Shown here piece by piece: positions 37,786 to 46,708 of a DNA stretch of 64,000 nt. Origin of the DNA: an uncultured Nitrospiraceae bacterium. Lineage in GTDB: Bacteria; Nitrospirota; Thermodesulfovibrionia; Thermodesulfovibrionales; Dissulfurispiraceae. The notes under the pieces were generated by a model, which ran no database searches, was not told the origin of the DNA, and saw only the letters and a program-made list of their open reading frames with translations. Position 1 is the first letter of the stretch. The number at the start of each line of letters is the position of its first letter. Both the position numbers and the translations under genes were made by a program. The stretch lies in NCBI GenBank assembly GCA_903822005.1, contig CAIJNL010000023.1, positions 37,159 through 101,158 of the forward strand, in the 5' to 3' direction.

Positions 37786-37809
37786 CTGTCAATAAGGCAA
37801 AATTGACAG
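37786..37809. promoter_or_regulatory. Inverted repeat upstream of the NMO-type gene
   Basis: Perfect 7-bp arms CTGTCAA (37786-37792) and TTGACAG (37803-37809) are spaced by 10 bases and lie 28-51 bases before the NMO-type start. It could be an operator; each arm also contains a TTGACA -35 hexamer on one strand. Confidence 0.35.
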
Positions 37810-37935
37810 CTTCTTATTATGTGAATCTATTCAGATATCTATTATAATTGCTGATTTAGAGGGATTTAATCAAGCCTAATCAGAAATGCCCGCAATGGGC
37901 CCCCCGCCTCCAAATTTTTGCGGGAAAAATCAATA

Positions 37936-38892
37936 TTATCTTGTCACTATTCCCGACTGCAGGAGGTTCTGATTTTTCAGGTCAAGCCGCTTGAAATCGA
38001 AATATTGCTCATTCTCTATCTTCGGGAACTGTTCCGTATAGCGGTCAGACAGACCGATCCATCCGCTTAATCGCTTTTCGAATCTCTGTTCCGGCGGATA
38101 TTTCATGGCGTCGAAATAAGCGAGAATGGCAAGATAATAGCGCATCACATTTCGCTCAACCGCCCCCTTAACGCCGCTTACATAGACCGGGCCGTTCTTG
38201 TCATCAAAACTGTCGATGCTGAAGCCCGCCCGCCTTACTCCGAAGAGCGCGAAATAGCTCCTCATCGCGATGTATTGAAGCGGGCCGTAGGTGTATGAGT
38301 AACTCAGGTGTACAAAGCTCCTCTTCGCATCGAGAGCCCCAGCCCTTAATCTAAGCTTATGGTCGGTCGAATTAAAGGGACCGCTGTCCGCCTTCATCGA
38401 AATGTCGAGCAATGACCGGGAATCCGACATGATCTGGTATTTAAAATGCATCTGGTAGGCCTCGGCAATTGCATGAAAGTGCCTCTTTACATTATGCAGC
38501 ACCAGCACCGAACCGCTTGTGTCGCCAGAGTAAGTGCAGGCCCTTATGTTAGGATGCAGGATGATGATATCGCACCAGTTCTTCGGCTTTGAGAGCTCTT
38601 TCTGCAGGGTCTCAAGCGGAAAGTCCAGGACACCGTATATATCAACCCCCGAAAAATCATTTTCGACCCGCGATTCGAAATAAAGCGGAAGGCCCAGAGG
38701 ACTTTTGGCAATGCGAGATTCATACTGAGCATATAAAGCAATGAGGTCCTCAGCCTGCTGCTCAGCAGCATCGGACTGCAGCACCGCGCACGGGATAAGA
38801 ACACAAAACATTACCGCTGCAAGCCGCAATATGAATATATGCAAAATAGATATCTTTCCGTTAGACATCTGGACAGGATAACACAGTTTCAC
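37936..38892 (-). CDS. Conserved exported protein of unknown function
   Basis: A 318-residue protein that begins at GTG (MKLCYPVQMSNGK, with the internal ATG at codon 9 an alternative). A signal peptide or anchor lies at about 15-42 (ILHIFILRLAAVMFCVLIPC then DAAEQ). The mature part is mixed alpha/beta with a basic, aromatic C-terminus (SDRYTEQFPKIENEQYFDF). START/polyketide-cyclase-like lipid-binding domains of similar size exist, but I see no motif that proves membership. It is a single gene. Confidence 0.7.
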   Translation of the reverse strand: MKLCYPVQMSNGKISILHIFILRLAAVMFCVLIPCAVLQSDAAEQQAEDLIALYAQYESRIAKSPLGLPLYFESRVENDFSGVDIYGVLDFPLETLQKELSKPKNWCDIIILHPNIRACTYSGDTSGSVLVLHNVKRHFHAIAEAYQMHFKYQIMSDSRSLLDISMKADSGPFNSTDHKLRLRAGALDAKRSFVHLSYSYTYGPLQYIAMRSYFALFGVRRAGFSIDSFDDKNGPVYVSGVKGAVERNVMRYYLAILAYFDAMKYPPEQRFEKRLSGWIGLSDRYTEQFPKIENEQYFDFKRLDLKNQNLLQSGIVTR

Positions 38893-38932
38893 AGGGCTGG
38901 CAATCGGTTTTCACACACCCGCATCTGCGGTC

Positions 38933-39277
38933 CTAATTCCTTCCGGCTTCGTGAGTGCCATCAGGGTCCTCAGGCTCAACTATCTTCATCATTGCCGGGA
39001 TCGAGATATTGTGTTCGACCTTTTCAATGTTTCTTATGCCGGCCTTGTCAAAGGCGCAAAACATATGCTTGTCATCCGAAATAAAGTTGCCTTCTGTAAT
39101 ATGGACAACATCCACCAAAGCAACCGTGCGGCACAGGGGGTTGTCTTCTATAAAGCCCATGTAGGTGCCCTCATATGTGGTGTCGTCCTTCCAGAGGATC
39201 CTGTACCGGTTCCCCTTCTCTATCTCAAATCTCTTTCCGCTCACTACAAAGGCATCTTTGCTTCCGGGCTCATCCAT
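38933..39277 (-). CDS. Small cytosolic protein of unknown function
   Basis: A 114-residue protein. AGAGAGGA lies 10-11 bases before the ATG. The first half (FEIEKGNRYRILWKDDTTYEG...) looks like a small beta-barrel of the kind that binds nucleic acid or ligands (SH3/Sm-like), followed by a His- and Glu-rich tail. No family recognised. It is 40 bases upstream of the exported protein gene on the same strand and may share a transcript with it. Confidence 0.6.
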   Translation of the reverse strand: MDEPGSKDAFVVSGKRFEIEKGNRYRILWKDDTTYEGTYMGFIEDNPLCRTVALVDVVHITEGNFISDDKHMFCAFDKAGIRNIEKVEHNISIPAMMKIVEPEDPDGTHEAGRN

Positions 39278-39472
39278 AATAGTAACATCCTCTCTTTAAC
39301 AGCACACTGCCATATTTACGCACAAAAAACAAAGCCCCATTCGCATTGTAATCGCGCCATACAGCGCAAGCGAACGAGGACTTATCTGATAATTTAATGC
39401 TAACGCAGGAAGGGGATTTAGTCAAGCAGGGGCGGCCCTGCACCGCCGCCCCGCTGCAGTTATTACTATTTA
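39278..39472. other. Intergenic region with no recognised element
   Basis: This 195-base gap holds only the start region of the small protein gene and a GC-rich stretch (39421-39465) after the ModA-like stop. No terminator, RNA or promoter is clear. Confidence 0.4.
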
Positions 39473-40231
39473 TTAAAAAGCGGGCTCCATCCCCCATTTG
39501 CGGATGGCAACTGCAGCATCGAACGTGGTCACGAATTTTATAAGTGACAATGCTCCATCTCTCGAAGGCGCATTCGAGTGAAGACCCAGGGAGAAGACCG
39601 TTACAGATTGAACGTCTGCGGGCAGCGGGCCGATGTAGACTATGCCCTTGATCGGCAGGAATTCACTCACCTGCGTGAAGCCGATATCTCCCTCTCCGTT
39701 CGCCAATGCTTCGCCTACCCACATGCCGGGTGCAAGCCGTTTCATTTTCGGGTAAAGAGCGTCTGTTATGCCCATCCGCTTAAAGAGTCCGATCAGATAG
39801 TTTCCGCTCGGCCCGCCCGAAATGATAATCGACTTTGCGGCCAGCAGCGTTGCCTTGAGCGCCTCACCCGAAGATATATCCGGCTTCGGCACGCCGGGGC
39901 GAGTGGCCACTCCGATAAAAGACTTCACAAAATCTGTACGGCCGCCGGTTGCGAGTCTGCCCTGTTTGATGAGTGTATCGATGCCCGAGGCCGGAATTAT
40001 AATAATATCCACCACCTCTCCGCCAGCAATACGTTTGGTGATGTCAGGGGTGCCGCCCCATTCGGTCTTAACGGTATGCCCGGACGCTTTTTCAAACTGC
40101 GGCAGCAGATCGTCAAGGGCTTCTTTGACCGCGTTCGAAGCCAGCAGCTTAATTTCAGCGCCAAAAGCCGAAGCCGAGAGCAACATGAAAGCGGCAAGAA
40201 CAATCGAGGCAACAATTAGGGTTTTTTTCAT
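39473..40231 (-). CDS. ModA-like periplasmic substrate-binding protein (copy 1)
   Basis: A 252-residue solute-binding protein with signal peptide (1-24, ending AFGA). The mature N-terminus IKLLASNAVKEALDDLLPQF (about 27-46) and GEVVDIIIIPASGIDTLI (about 71-88) match the type 2 binding proteins related to molybdate-binding ModA (PF13531). No ModB or ModC permease lies nearby, so it is an orphan: a sensor input, or a subunit for a permease elsewhere. It is clearly paralogous to the protein at 43506-44303. Confidence 0.85.
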   Translation of the reverse strand: MKKTLIVASIVLAAFMLLSASAFGAEIKLLASNAVKEALDDLLPQFEKASGHTVKTEWGGTPDITKRIAGGEVVDIIIIPASGIDTLIKQGRLATGGRTDFVKSFIGVATRPGVPKPDISSGEALKATLLAAKSIIISGGPSGNYLIGLFKRMGITDALYPKMKRLAPGMWVGEALANGEGDIGFTQVSEFLPIKGIVYIGPLPADVQSVTVFSLGLHSNAPSRDGALSLIKFVTTFDAAVAIRKWGMEPAF

Positions 40232-40386
40232 CCGAATCTCCTCGTCCAGTTTATTTAAAAGACCTTTTATACATTGCGCAGAAAGCCAGCCGGCGCTTTA
40301 TATCTGCCTGTTTATTCTACAATGCTTTCTGATATTATTTATACTTAACACGGTTTATCAGGTTGATTTGAGCGGAGGTGGCAGGA

Positions 40387-41652
40387 ATGCAGACAATTGA
40401 GGTCCCCTTTGGGACCGGATTTATCACTCTTAAGCTGACGCAGGAAGCGGATGTCTTTATGCCCGTATCAATGCCAGGGGTGCCGGATGAACTGGCGGCC
40501 ATACGCCAGGCAATGGCGGCGCCCACGGGCAGTGAACGCCTGTCCAGTCTGGCGAAAGGCAAATCCACAGTCGCAATAGTGATTAATGACATTACCCGTC
40601 CGGCGCCAACCGAAAGCATGCTGACCGTCATTATGGAGGAGCTGGACTCGGCAGGTATTCGCAAGGAGCAAGTGACCGTTGTTGTGGCTTTGGGAAATCA
40701 CGAACCTGCCACAGAAGAAGAGTTAAGCAAGATGACGGGCAAGTGGCGGGATGAACTCAAATTCATCAACCACGACTGTTATGACAAGAACACGCTGACA
40801 TTTGTCGGGAAGACCAAACGCGGAATGCCGGTATATGTGAACAGCAACTACGCAAAAGCGGACCTGAAAATCCTTACCGGCCTGATCACGCCGCATCAAT
40901 CAGCCGGTTTCAGCGGAGGCAGGAAATCGGTTGTGCCGGGCATTGCCGGCATCGAAACGCTCCAGACCCATCACTCTTTTCCGATACGGCCGGAAGGGGC
41001 GGTAATGGGGATAATCGGGGATAATGCCTTCCACCAGGAGGCCGTATCAGCTGCCCGTCTGGCAGGAGCGGATTTTATTGTAAATGTGATCAAGAACTTT
41101 CGTAATGAAGTAGTGGCGGCGGTTGCAGGTGATCTTGAACAGGCCCATATGCAAGGGGTGTCCATCTGCGAGAAATCGTGGGTGCGCAAGTTTGACAAGG
41201 CATATGATGTCGTTTTTGTGAGCCCGGGCAGTTATCCTAAAGACATTGACCTGCACCAGTCTCAAAAGGCGATGGCTGTTGCGGAACAGATCACAAAGCC
41301 GGGCGGGACCATCGTCCTGATCGCGGAATGCTCCCACGGCATAGGCAAGTTTGGCGGCATCCTCAAAAGGGCCGCTGATGTTGATGTTGTTATCAGGGAT
41401 TTTCATGAAAAGGGTTTTTCCGCTGACCACTCATCAAAGGCCTATATGATTGCGAGGGCAATAAAAAAACATCGTGTAATAGTGGTTACAACAGGCATCC
41501 CCGCAGCTGAAATGTCAGAGATGTTTATGGACGCTTATGCCTCGCTGGATGAGGCTGCGTCAGCCGCGCTCGACAAATACGAAAACCCGTCTATACTCTG
41601 CATACCTTACGCCGGGGAGTGCATCCCGGTATTATCGGCCGGCCAGCCGTAA
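40387..41652 (+). CDS. larA: LarA-family (nickel-pincer) 2-hydroxyacid racemase
   Basis: A 421-residue member of the lactate racemase superfamily, which uses a nickel-pincer nucleotide cofactor to invert 2-hydroxy acids. The N-terminal domain has NDITRPAP (about 65) and VALGNHEPATEEEL (about 99-112, first His). The cofactor region is HQSAGFSGGRKSVVPGIAG (about 171-189), then TLQTHHSF with the further His. The frame opens three codons earlier at a GTG, but GGAGG lies 8 bases before the ATG at 40387. It lies 50 bases before a DcuC-type carrier gene, so malate or another hydroxy-dicarboxylate is a likely substrate. No larB/C/E maturation genes are in the window. Confidence 0.88.
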   Translation: MQTIEVPFGTGFITLKLTQEADVFMPVSMPGVPDELAAIRQAMAAPTGSERLSSLAKGKSTVAIVINDITRPAPTESMLTVIMEELDSAGIRKEQVTVVVALGNHEPATEEELSKMTGKWRDELKFINHDCYDKNTLTFVGKTKRGMPVYVNSNYAKADLKILTGLITPHQSAGFSGGRKSVVPGIAGIETLQTHHSFPIRPEGAVMGIIGDNAFHQEAVSAARLAGADFIVNVIKNFRNEVVAAVAGDLEQAHMQGVSICEKSWVRKFDKAYDVVFVSPGSYPKDIDLHQSQKAMAVAEQITKPGGTIVLIAECSHGIGKFGGILKRAADVDVVIRDFHEKGFSADHSSKAYMIARAIKKHRVIVVTTGIPAAEMSEMFMDAYASLDEAASAALDKYENPSILCIPYAGECIPVLSAGQP

Positions 41653-41702
41653 AATTGATACATATTTATTTTTGAGAAAATCCGGTACAGGAGGTAGTTA
41701 AT

Positions 41703-42968
41703 GTGCTAATCGTCGGCGGTGTAATCGTTCTTATTACAATATATCTGCTTATCAAACAATACGAGACGCGCATGGTGCTCTTTTGTTCCGGTTTCGTCAT
41801 GGCAATCATTTCCGGAGACCCGATGGCCGCGTTCAAGGCGTTTTCGCATGCCATGCAGGAGTCGAGAATTTTTGAGCCGATTATAGCCGTTATGGGTTTT
41901 GCGATGGTGCTCAAGATTACCGGATGCGACATGCATCTTGTCCATCTTCTGGCCCGTTATCTTAAAAAAGTGCGGCCGCTGCTGATCCCCGGCGCTGTTG
42001 CGGCCACTTTTTTAATCAACATTTCGGTAGTAAGCGCGTCGGGCTGCTCTGCTGCTGTCGGCGCCATTCTCATTCCATTGCTGATGGCTTCAGGGGTGCA
42101 TCCCGCTGTTGCAGGCGCAGCGGTCTTCGCAGGAACTTTCGGAGCCATGTTCAACCCCGGGTTTGCCCCTAATATTGTTGTCGCGGATGTGTCGAACTCA
42201 ACCCCGATGGCTGTCATCGCCAATCATACCTGGCCGCTTCTTGCGGTCGGCGCCATTGGCGCGATAAGCCTGACTATCGTGGCTCATCTCAGAAAAGAGG
42301 ACAAAGGGTACGTGCCGGAAGGCGGGAAAGAAAATGGCAGCGACGAAGAATTTCAGGTCAACCTGCTTAAGGCATTCGTTCCGGTGCTGCCGCTCGCCAT
42401 TCTGCTGCTCGGCAATATGAAGCTTGTGAGTGCGTTCAAAAATGTCGCGATCTCGCATGCCATGATTGTCGGTGTCTTTGCCGCGTTTTTGGTGACCAGG
42501 ATGAATCCCGGCACGATAGTCAGAGAATTCTGGCATGGTGTTGGCGAGGGCTTTGGGCATATCTTTGCTATCATTATTTGCGCCCTGGTCTTTGTGAGCG
42601 GCCTGAATGCGATCGGGCTTATCCAGGCGGCCATAGGCATGATGATTGCGAACACCGAGATTGCAAAGCTCAGCTCTGCCTTCGGCCCCTTTATACTGGC
42701 CATTATGTGCGGGTCCGGGGATGCGGCGCAGGTTGCTTTTAATAAGGCCGTGACCATCCACGCGGCCCAGTTCGGCATCAACGGCATGGATATGGGAAGC
42801 ATGGCTGCAATAGGAGGAGCGCTGGGCAGGACCATGTCTCCGATCTCCGGGGCAGCCATTATCTGCGCCAGTTTCGCGGGTGTGAATCCGCTCGAACTCG
42901 CCAAACGCAACGCACCCGGCATGCTCGTCGCCGTAGTTACGCTGATGTACTTACTTTTATATATGTGA
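41703..42968 (+). CDS. dcuC: C4-dicarboxylate transporter, DcuC family
   Basis: A 421-residue membrane carrier with about 12 segments. DcuC-family marks are SASGCSAAVGAILIPLL (about 110-126), GTFGAMFNPGFAPNIVVA (about 143-160) and the second-half ICGSGDAAQVAFNKA-like GSGDAAQVAFNKAV (about 338-351). Start is GTG at 41703 behind AGGAGG; an ATG two bases upstream gives only two codons. It probably exchanges succinate, fumarate or malate and is paired with larA. Confidence 0.88.
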   Translation: MLIVGGVIVLITIYLLIKQYETRMVLFCSGFVMAIISGDPMAAFKAFSHAMQESRIFEPIIAVMGFAMVLKITGCDMHLVHLLARYLKKVRPLLIPGAVAATFLINISVVSASGCSAAVGAILIPLLMASGVHPAVAGAAVFAGTFGAMFNPGFAPNIVVADVSNSTPMAVIANHTWPLLAVGAIGAISLTIVAHLRKEDKGYVPEGGKENGSDEEFQVNLLKAFVPVLPLAILLLGNMKLVSAFKNVAISHAMIVGVFAAFLVTRMNPGTIVREFWHGVGEGFGHIFAIIICALVFVSGLNAIGLIQAAIGMMIANTEIAKLSSAFGPFILAIMCGSGDAAQVAFNKAVTIHAAQFGINGMDMGSMAAIGGALGRTMSPISGAAIICASFAGVNPLELAKRNAPGMLVAVVTLMYLLLYM

Positions 42969-43031
42969 TAAGATACAGCTCAAAAAAAATTGCCTGAAGT
43001 AAGTCTAAATGATAGTAAATGGAGAACAAAT

Positions 43032-43490
43032 ATGAAAATAACGACAAAGAACATCGATTCTGATTTCGAACAATGGCGCGGCTGGCATATAATTGTAATT
43101 GCCAAGGCCCTGATTGGTCATTCCGCGCTCGATTTTTATGCCAGGTTCATGCATGGCATTGATACCGAAACCATCCATAAATTTGCGGACCAGGTAAACG
43201 ATCAGGATAAGACTGCGACCCTTTATCCGGCAGCCCCGGTAAGCGCTGTGCCGGTGCGTTATTTTATGTATACCGAGATAGTTGATATCCCGGACTACGT
43301 GGATGATTTCAAAAAGAACATCAGAGAGTTCATTGAACAGAACCGTGCCACGATAAAGGCTAGAAAGATCCTGATCGACCTCCATCGCGACTCCGACCCT
43401 GTTTCGTACCTATATCTTAGGGCAGCGGAGCAGACATTCAAGGAGTACGCAGTCGACGGTGAAATTGACGAGGTAGTGCTCATGAGTTAG
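43032..43490 (+). CDS. Protein of unknown function, 152 residues (copy A)
   Basis: A 152-residue soluble protein that I do not recognise. TGGAGAAC precedes the ATG at 43032 and the paralogue begins at the same residue, so that start is used rather than an in-frame one at 42990. Sequence features shared with its paralogue are FEQWR.WH, SALDFYAR, HG.DTETI..FA, DKT.TLYP.APVS, NRATI.A.KIL.D.HRD and a conserved GE.DE.VL.S end. Together with a ModA-like gene this makes a duplicated pair (43032-44303 and 44801 on). Confidence 0.7.
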   Translation: MKITTKNIDSDFEQWRGWHIIVIAKALIGHSALDFYARFMHGIDTETIHKFADQVNDQDKTATLYPAAPVSAVPVRYFMYTEIVDIPDYVDDFKKNIREFIEQNRATIKARKILIDLHRDSDPVSYLYLRAAEQTFKEYAVDGEIDEVVLMS

Positions 43491-43505
43491 TGCCGGTTCA
43501 CTTTT

Positions 43506-44303
43506 TTAGGGCTGCAGCTGCATATTCATCGACGCCCCCAAGGGCTGATTGGCAGGTTCGAACCCCCTGTGGCATATGGTCGGCGCTGCTTCCCTTGCGG
43601 TCAGGAATTTCATCAGCTCGCCGGCAGGTTCCCTTGACGCAGCATTTGTGTGAAGCCCCATCGAGAAGACGATTACGGACTGGATGTCAGGCGGCAGACT
43701 GCCGACATATGAGAAGCCTTTAGCATCGCGCAATTCGTTCGCCTGCGCAAAACCGATCTCCCCCTCGCCGCGGGCCAATGCCTCGCTTACCCGCAGGCCG
43801 GGCGCGAGCACATTAATCTTTGGCTCAAGCGCTTCAGCTATGCCCATCTTCCTGAAAAGGCCTTTCAGATATACGCTGCCAGGCCCTCCAGGCAGCAGGA
43901 TCGACCTTGATGACAGCAATGCTTTCTTTAGCGTATCAGATGAAGAAATATCGAGCCAGGGCGAGCCCGGGCTTATGGCAACGCCGATGGTTGACCTTAC
44001 GAAATCGATCCGGCTGCCTCTCTCAATCCTGCCCTGTCTGATGAGTTCGTCAATATCCGGCCCGCGCATGACAATGATATCTGCCGCTTCGCCGTCCATA
44101 ATCCGTTTATTGATATCGGGAGTCTCGCCAAAGCTGGTCTTTACACGATGGCCGGAGGCCCTTTCGAACTGGGGCATGAGATCGCCAAGTATATCTTTGA
44201 CAGCACTGGAAGCGAGCACCTTTATTTCAGTGTTAAGGGCCGATACGGCAAAAGCAGAAATGACCGAGAGCACGACAACGGCAACAGAGATGATCCTTTT
44301 CAT
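43506..44303 (-). CDS. ModA-like periplasmic substrate-binding protein (copy 2)
   Basis: A 265-residue orphan binding protein with signal peptide (MKRIISVAVVVLSVISAFAVSAL). AAGGGGG lies before the ATG at 44303; a longer form with seven more residues lacks a site. The body follows copy 1 closely (KVLASSAVKDILGDLMPQFE, the GPDIDELIRQGRI loop, NVLAPGLRVSEALARGEGEIGFA). It has no permease genes nearby. It is convergent with copy A of the 152-residue protein. Confidence 0.85.
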   Translation of the reverse strand: MKRIISVAVVVLSVISAFAVSALNTEIKVLASSAVKDILGDLMPQFERASGHRVKTSFGETPDINKRIMDGEAADIIVMRGPDIDELIRQGRIERGSRIDFVRSTIGVAISPGSPWLDISSSDTLKKALLSSRSILLPGGPGSVYLKGLFRKMGIAEALEPKINVLAPGLRVSEALARGEGEIGFAQANELRDAKGFSYVGSLPPDIQSVIVFSMGLHTNAASREPAGELMKFLTAREAAPTICHRGFEPANQPLGASMNMQLQP

Positions 44304-44399
44304 TAATGCCCCCTTATGAGCCACGATGCAATGAATACATACATTATATTTCCAACCGCCGGGATAATGCCAAATTGTTTTAGTATGCTAATATTAGGA

Positions 44400-44738
44400 A
44401 TGGGCGACGATAAATCAAGGCTTGTCTATTCAACAGAGCAGGCAGTGCCAAAAGAGAAAAAAGACAAAAATATAAACGCGCCTTCCGCTCCTGTCTTATC
44501 CGGCAGGCTGCTGGTCAAAATCGACCGCAAGGGGCGGGGCGGGGAATCGGTCACCCTGATTGAAGGCTTGCAGACGTCTGAGAAAGAGAAGGAACAGCTC
44601 CTGAAAAAGCTCAAGGCCAGGCTCGGCACAGGCGGTGCTATAAAGGACAGCTGCCTCGAACTCCAGGGAGAGCACTGTGCGGTAGTCATGCAGGTGCTTG
44701 AGGGCATGGGGCTGAAGCCAAAGAGATCGGGCGGGTAA
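44400..44738 (+). CDS. yciH: SUI1/eIF1-like translation factor (YciH family)
   Basis: A 112-residue protein with an N-terminal tail SRLVYSTEQ and a SUI1 domain (about 40-112), LVKIDRKGRGGESVTLIEGL and LKARLGTGGAIKDSCLELQG. It is likely to act on start-codon selection, as for eIF1 and E. coli YciH. The frame is open to 44316, but homologues begin close to SRLVYST, which favours the ATG at 44400; no strong ribosome site is visible there. It is upstream of copy B of the 152-residue protein. Confidence 0.85.
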   Translation: MGDDKSRLVYSTEQAVPKEKKDKNINAPSAPVLSGRLLVKIDRKGRGGESVTLIEGLQTSEKEKEQLLKKLKARLGTGGAIKDSCLELQGEHCAVVMQVLEGMGLKPKRSGG

Positions 44739-44800
44739 GAGATAATGAACATAAAATCGTGGTCAGATAAAGAGTCTTTTTCATAGCAGGGGGAAACGAT

Positions 44801-45259
44801 ATGAAAATTTCGAGAAAAAATCTGGATGGTAATTTCGAACAATGGCGCGACTGGCATGTTATTGTAATTTCAAAGCCCCTTTATGGGATGTCCGCCCTCG
44901 ATTTTTATGCACGGGTCCTGCATGGTGCTGACACAGAAACTATCGAGGGGTTTGCAGCGCTGGTAAACGAAACAGATAAGACCCAGACGCTTTATCCAAA
45001 GGCCCCAGTAAGCTCTATCCCCGAGCGCTATTTTCAATTTATGGACCAGACCAACCTTATCGTCCATTTGAATGATTTCTGGCGCAATATGAAAGAGTTT
45101 GTAGATCTGAACAGGGCCACGATACACGCAAAAAAGATCCTTGTTGACATTCATCGAGACGGCAGTCCTGTTCCGGATTTTTTTCTGACGGCGGTAGAAC
45201 GGTCGCTTGCCGAATATCTGGCAGAGGGCGAAGTAGATGAGATCGTGCTTTTGAGCTAA
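44801..45259 (+). CDS. Protein of unknown function, 152 residues (copy B)
   Basis: A 152-residue paralogue of the protein at 43032, about half identical by eye, aligned over its full length with no gaps. AGGGGGAAA precedes the ATG. It carries the same conserved segments, including FEQWR.WH and NRATI.AKKIL. Family unknown. It is followed 16 bases later by an 88-residue gene and then the MnmD-type gene, so these three may be one transcript. Confidence 0.7.
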   Translation: MKISRKNLDGNFEQWRDWHVIVISKPLYGMSALDFYARVLHGADTETIEGFAALVNETDKTQTLYPKAPVSSIPERYFQFMDQTNLIVHLNDFWRNMKEFVDLNRATIHAKKILVDIHRDGSPVPDFFLTAVERSLAEYLAEGEVDEIVLLS

Positions 45260-45275
45260 AGCAGGAGAAAAAGGT

Positions 45276-45542
45276 ATGGCATCTGAAGAGAAATTTATCG
45301 GGAAGTCGCTTGATGCAGAACAGGTCAAGAAATTAAAAGAGGCGGCTGAATTGCTGCCCGAAGGCTTTATTTACGAAGTCAGCGATGACAATAAGCATAT
45401 AACAGTTAAAGACGGAATCCAGGACGTTGCCCTAATGACATACGATGACGGCCTGATCAGCGGGTGGTGCGAGACCAACCGCAAGTTTGTGGACCGCGCC
45501 TGCCTGGCGATCTGGGGACAGAAGCCGCCCTGGCAGGACTGA
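45276..45542 (+). CDS. Small protein of unknown function, 88 residues
   Basis: An 88-residue soluble protein (CETNRKFVDRACLAIW near the end), behind a clear GCAGGAG. I do not recognise a family. It lies between copy B of the 152-residue protein and the MnmD-type gene, 9 bases before the latter, and is likely co-transcribed. Confidence 0.65.
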   Translation: MASEEKFIGKSLDAEQVKKLKEAAELLPEGFIYEVSDDNKHITVKDGIQDVALMTYDDGLISGWCETNRKFVDRACLAIWGQKPPWQD

Positions 45543-45551
45543 CTCCTTACC

Positions 45552-46238
45552 ATGCTGACACCTCCATATCTTGTCAATGAACACTATGATGACCGCTACT
45601 TTGATGTTGTAAATGCCGTAGAAGAAGCAAAACATATCTATTTTGAAGGCACAGGCCTTATAACCAGGCTTAAAAAAAGCGGCAAGCTCAGCATTTGCGA
45701 AACAGGCTTTGGAGCCGGCCGCCTGCTGATCGCGCTCATGGATTATTTAGACAGCTCAGGCTTGACTGATCTGGCTATAACCTACAACTCCGTAGAACTG
45801 CACCCTATCTCCAAAGAGCGCATGGCATCCATACTCGAAGGCTTCAGAGAAGCTGTGGGGCATTTGATAGATCAGCTATTGCAGGCATACGGCAGCATCG
45901 ACATAACAAAAACGAAATGGCAGCAGATACAACTTACCAGGCCTTTTGGCACAGTAACCATTAATCTCTACATCGGCGAAGCCCTCGAAATGGTGCATGC
46001 GCTTGCAGCGCCCTGCGACACCTGGTTTTTGGACGGCCATGGACCAAAGAAAAATCCTGATATCTGGCGTCCCGAGCTGCTTATGGCAATCGGAGAAAAA
46101 ACTGCATCAGGCGGGGCCTTCGCCACATTTACAGTTGCGGGAGCCGTCTGCCGCAGCCTCGTAGCGGCAGGATTTAACGTTGAACAGGTCACAGGCTTTG
46201 GAGGGAAAAAAGCGGTACTTAAAGGAGTGAAGAATTAG
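45552..46238 (+). CDS. mnmD: MnmD-type tRNA (mnm5s2U34) methyltransferase
   Basis: A 228-residue SAM-dependent methyltransferase of the DUF752/MnmD family, which completes mnm5s2U at the wobble position of tRNAs for Lys, Glu and Gln. The SAM site ICETGFGAGRLLIALMDYL (about 48-66) and the family motif WFLDGHGPKKNPDIW (about 157-171, usually DGFAPAKNPEMW) are present. The FAD oxidase half of the bifunctional MnmC is absent, as in many bacteria. Confidence 0.8.
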   Translation: MLTPPYLVNEHYDDRYFDVVNAVEEAKHIYFEGTGLITRLKKSGKLSICETGFGAGRLLIALMDYLDSSGLTDLAITYNSVELHPISKERMASILEGFREAVGHLIDQLLQAYGSIDITKTKWQQIQLTRPFGTVTINLYIGEALEMVHALAAPCDTWFLDGHGPKKNPDIWRPELLMAIGEKTASGGAFATFTVAGAVCRSLVAAGFNVEQVTGFGGKKAVLKGVKN

Positions 46239-46272
46239 AGATAGGACCCCATTTGCCTTCACCTTAAGATAC

Positions 46273-46476
46273 TTACTTCTTATTGTCTATTTCTATAGTC
46301 TCTTTTTTGCCGCTGCGGGAGACTGCGAACATGATGCCTATACCGATTGCGATCACGATACAGATCAAGGTCCAAGTCATACCTATGGTGGCCAGGACAT
46401 CCAGTTTCCAGAGCGCCGCGAGAATGCCGCAAACCAAGATACCAAAACCGATGAGATACATCCGTGTCCATTTCAT
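46273..46476 (-). CDS. Small inner-membrane protein, two helices
   Basis: A 67-residue protein with two hydrophobic segments (about 5-22 and 29-52) and a charged C-terminal tail (SRSGKKETIEIDNKK). ATG is preceded by CGGAGG. No family recognised. It is short and between convergent neighbours. Confidence 0.55.
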   Translation of the reverse strand: MKWTRMYLIGFGILVCGILAALWKLDVLATIGMTWTLICIVIAIGIGIMFAVSRSGKKETIEIDNKK

Positions 46477-46708
46477 AACAAACCTCCGATGAGATCAGAC
46501 CCTTTCATAAAACCATTGGAATCAGATCTCTGTCTTGAGTATACTCTCAGCGGATATATTGTCAAGCGAGGGCCCGTTGTATAACCTGCTGCCTCTGTCG
46601 GCGTTTACCCTGCCTTGACGGCTATTTGTCATTTATGAAGTCACTTTACTATGATAGTGTCTGGGGACGACATTTATTTTACTGTAGGCAGAAAAAAAGG
46701 AGGAGAGT

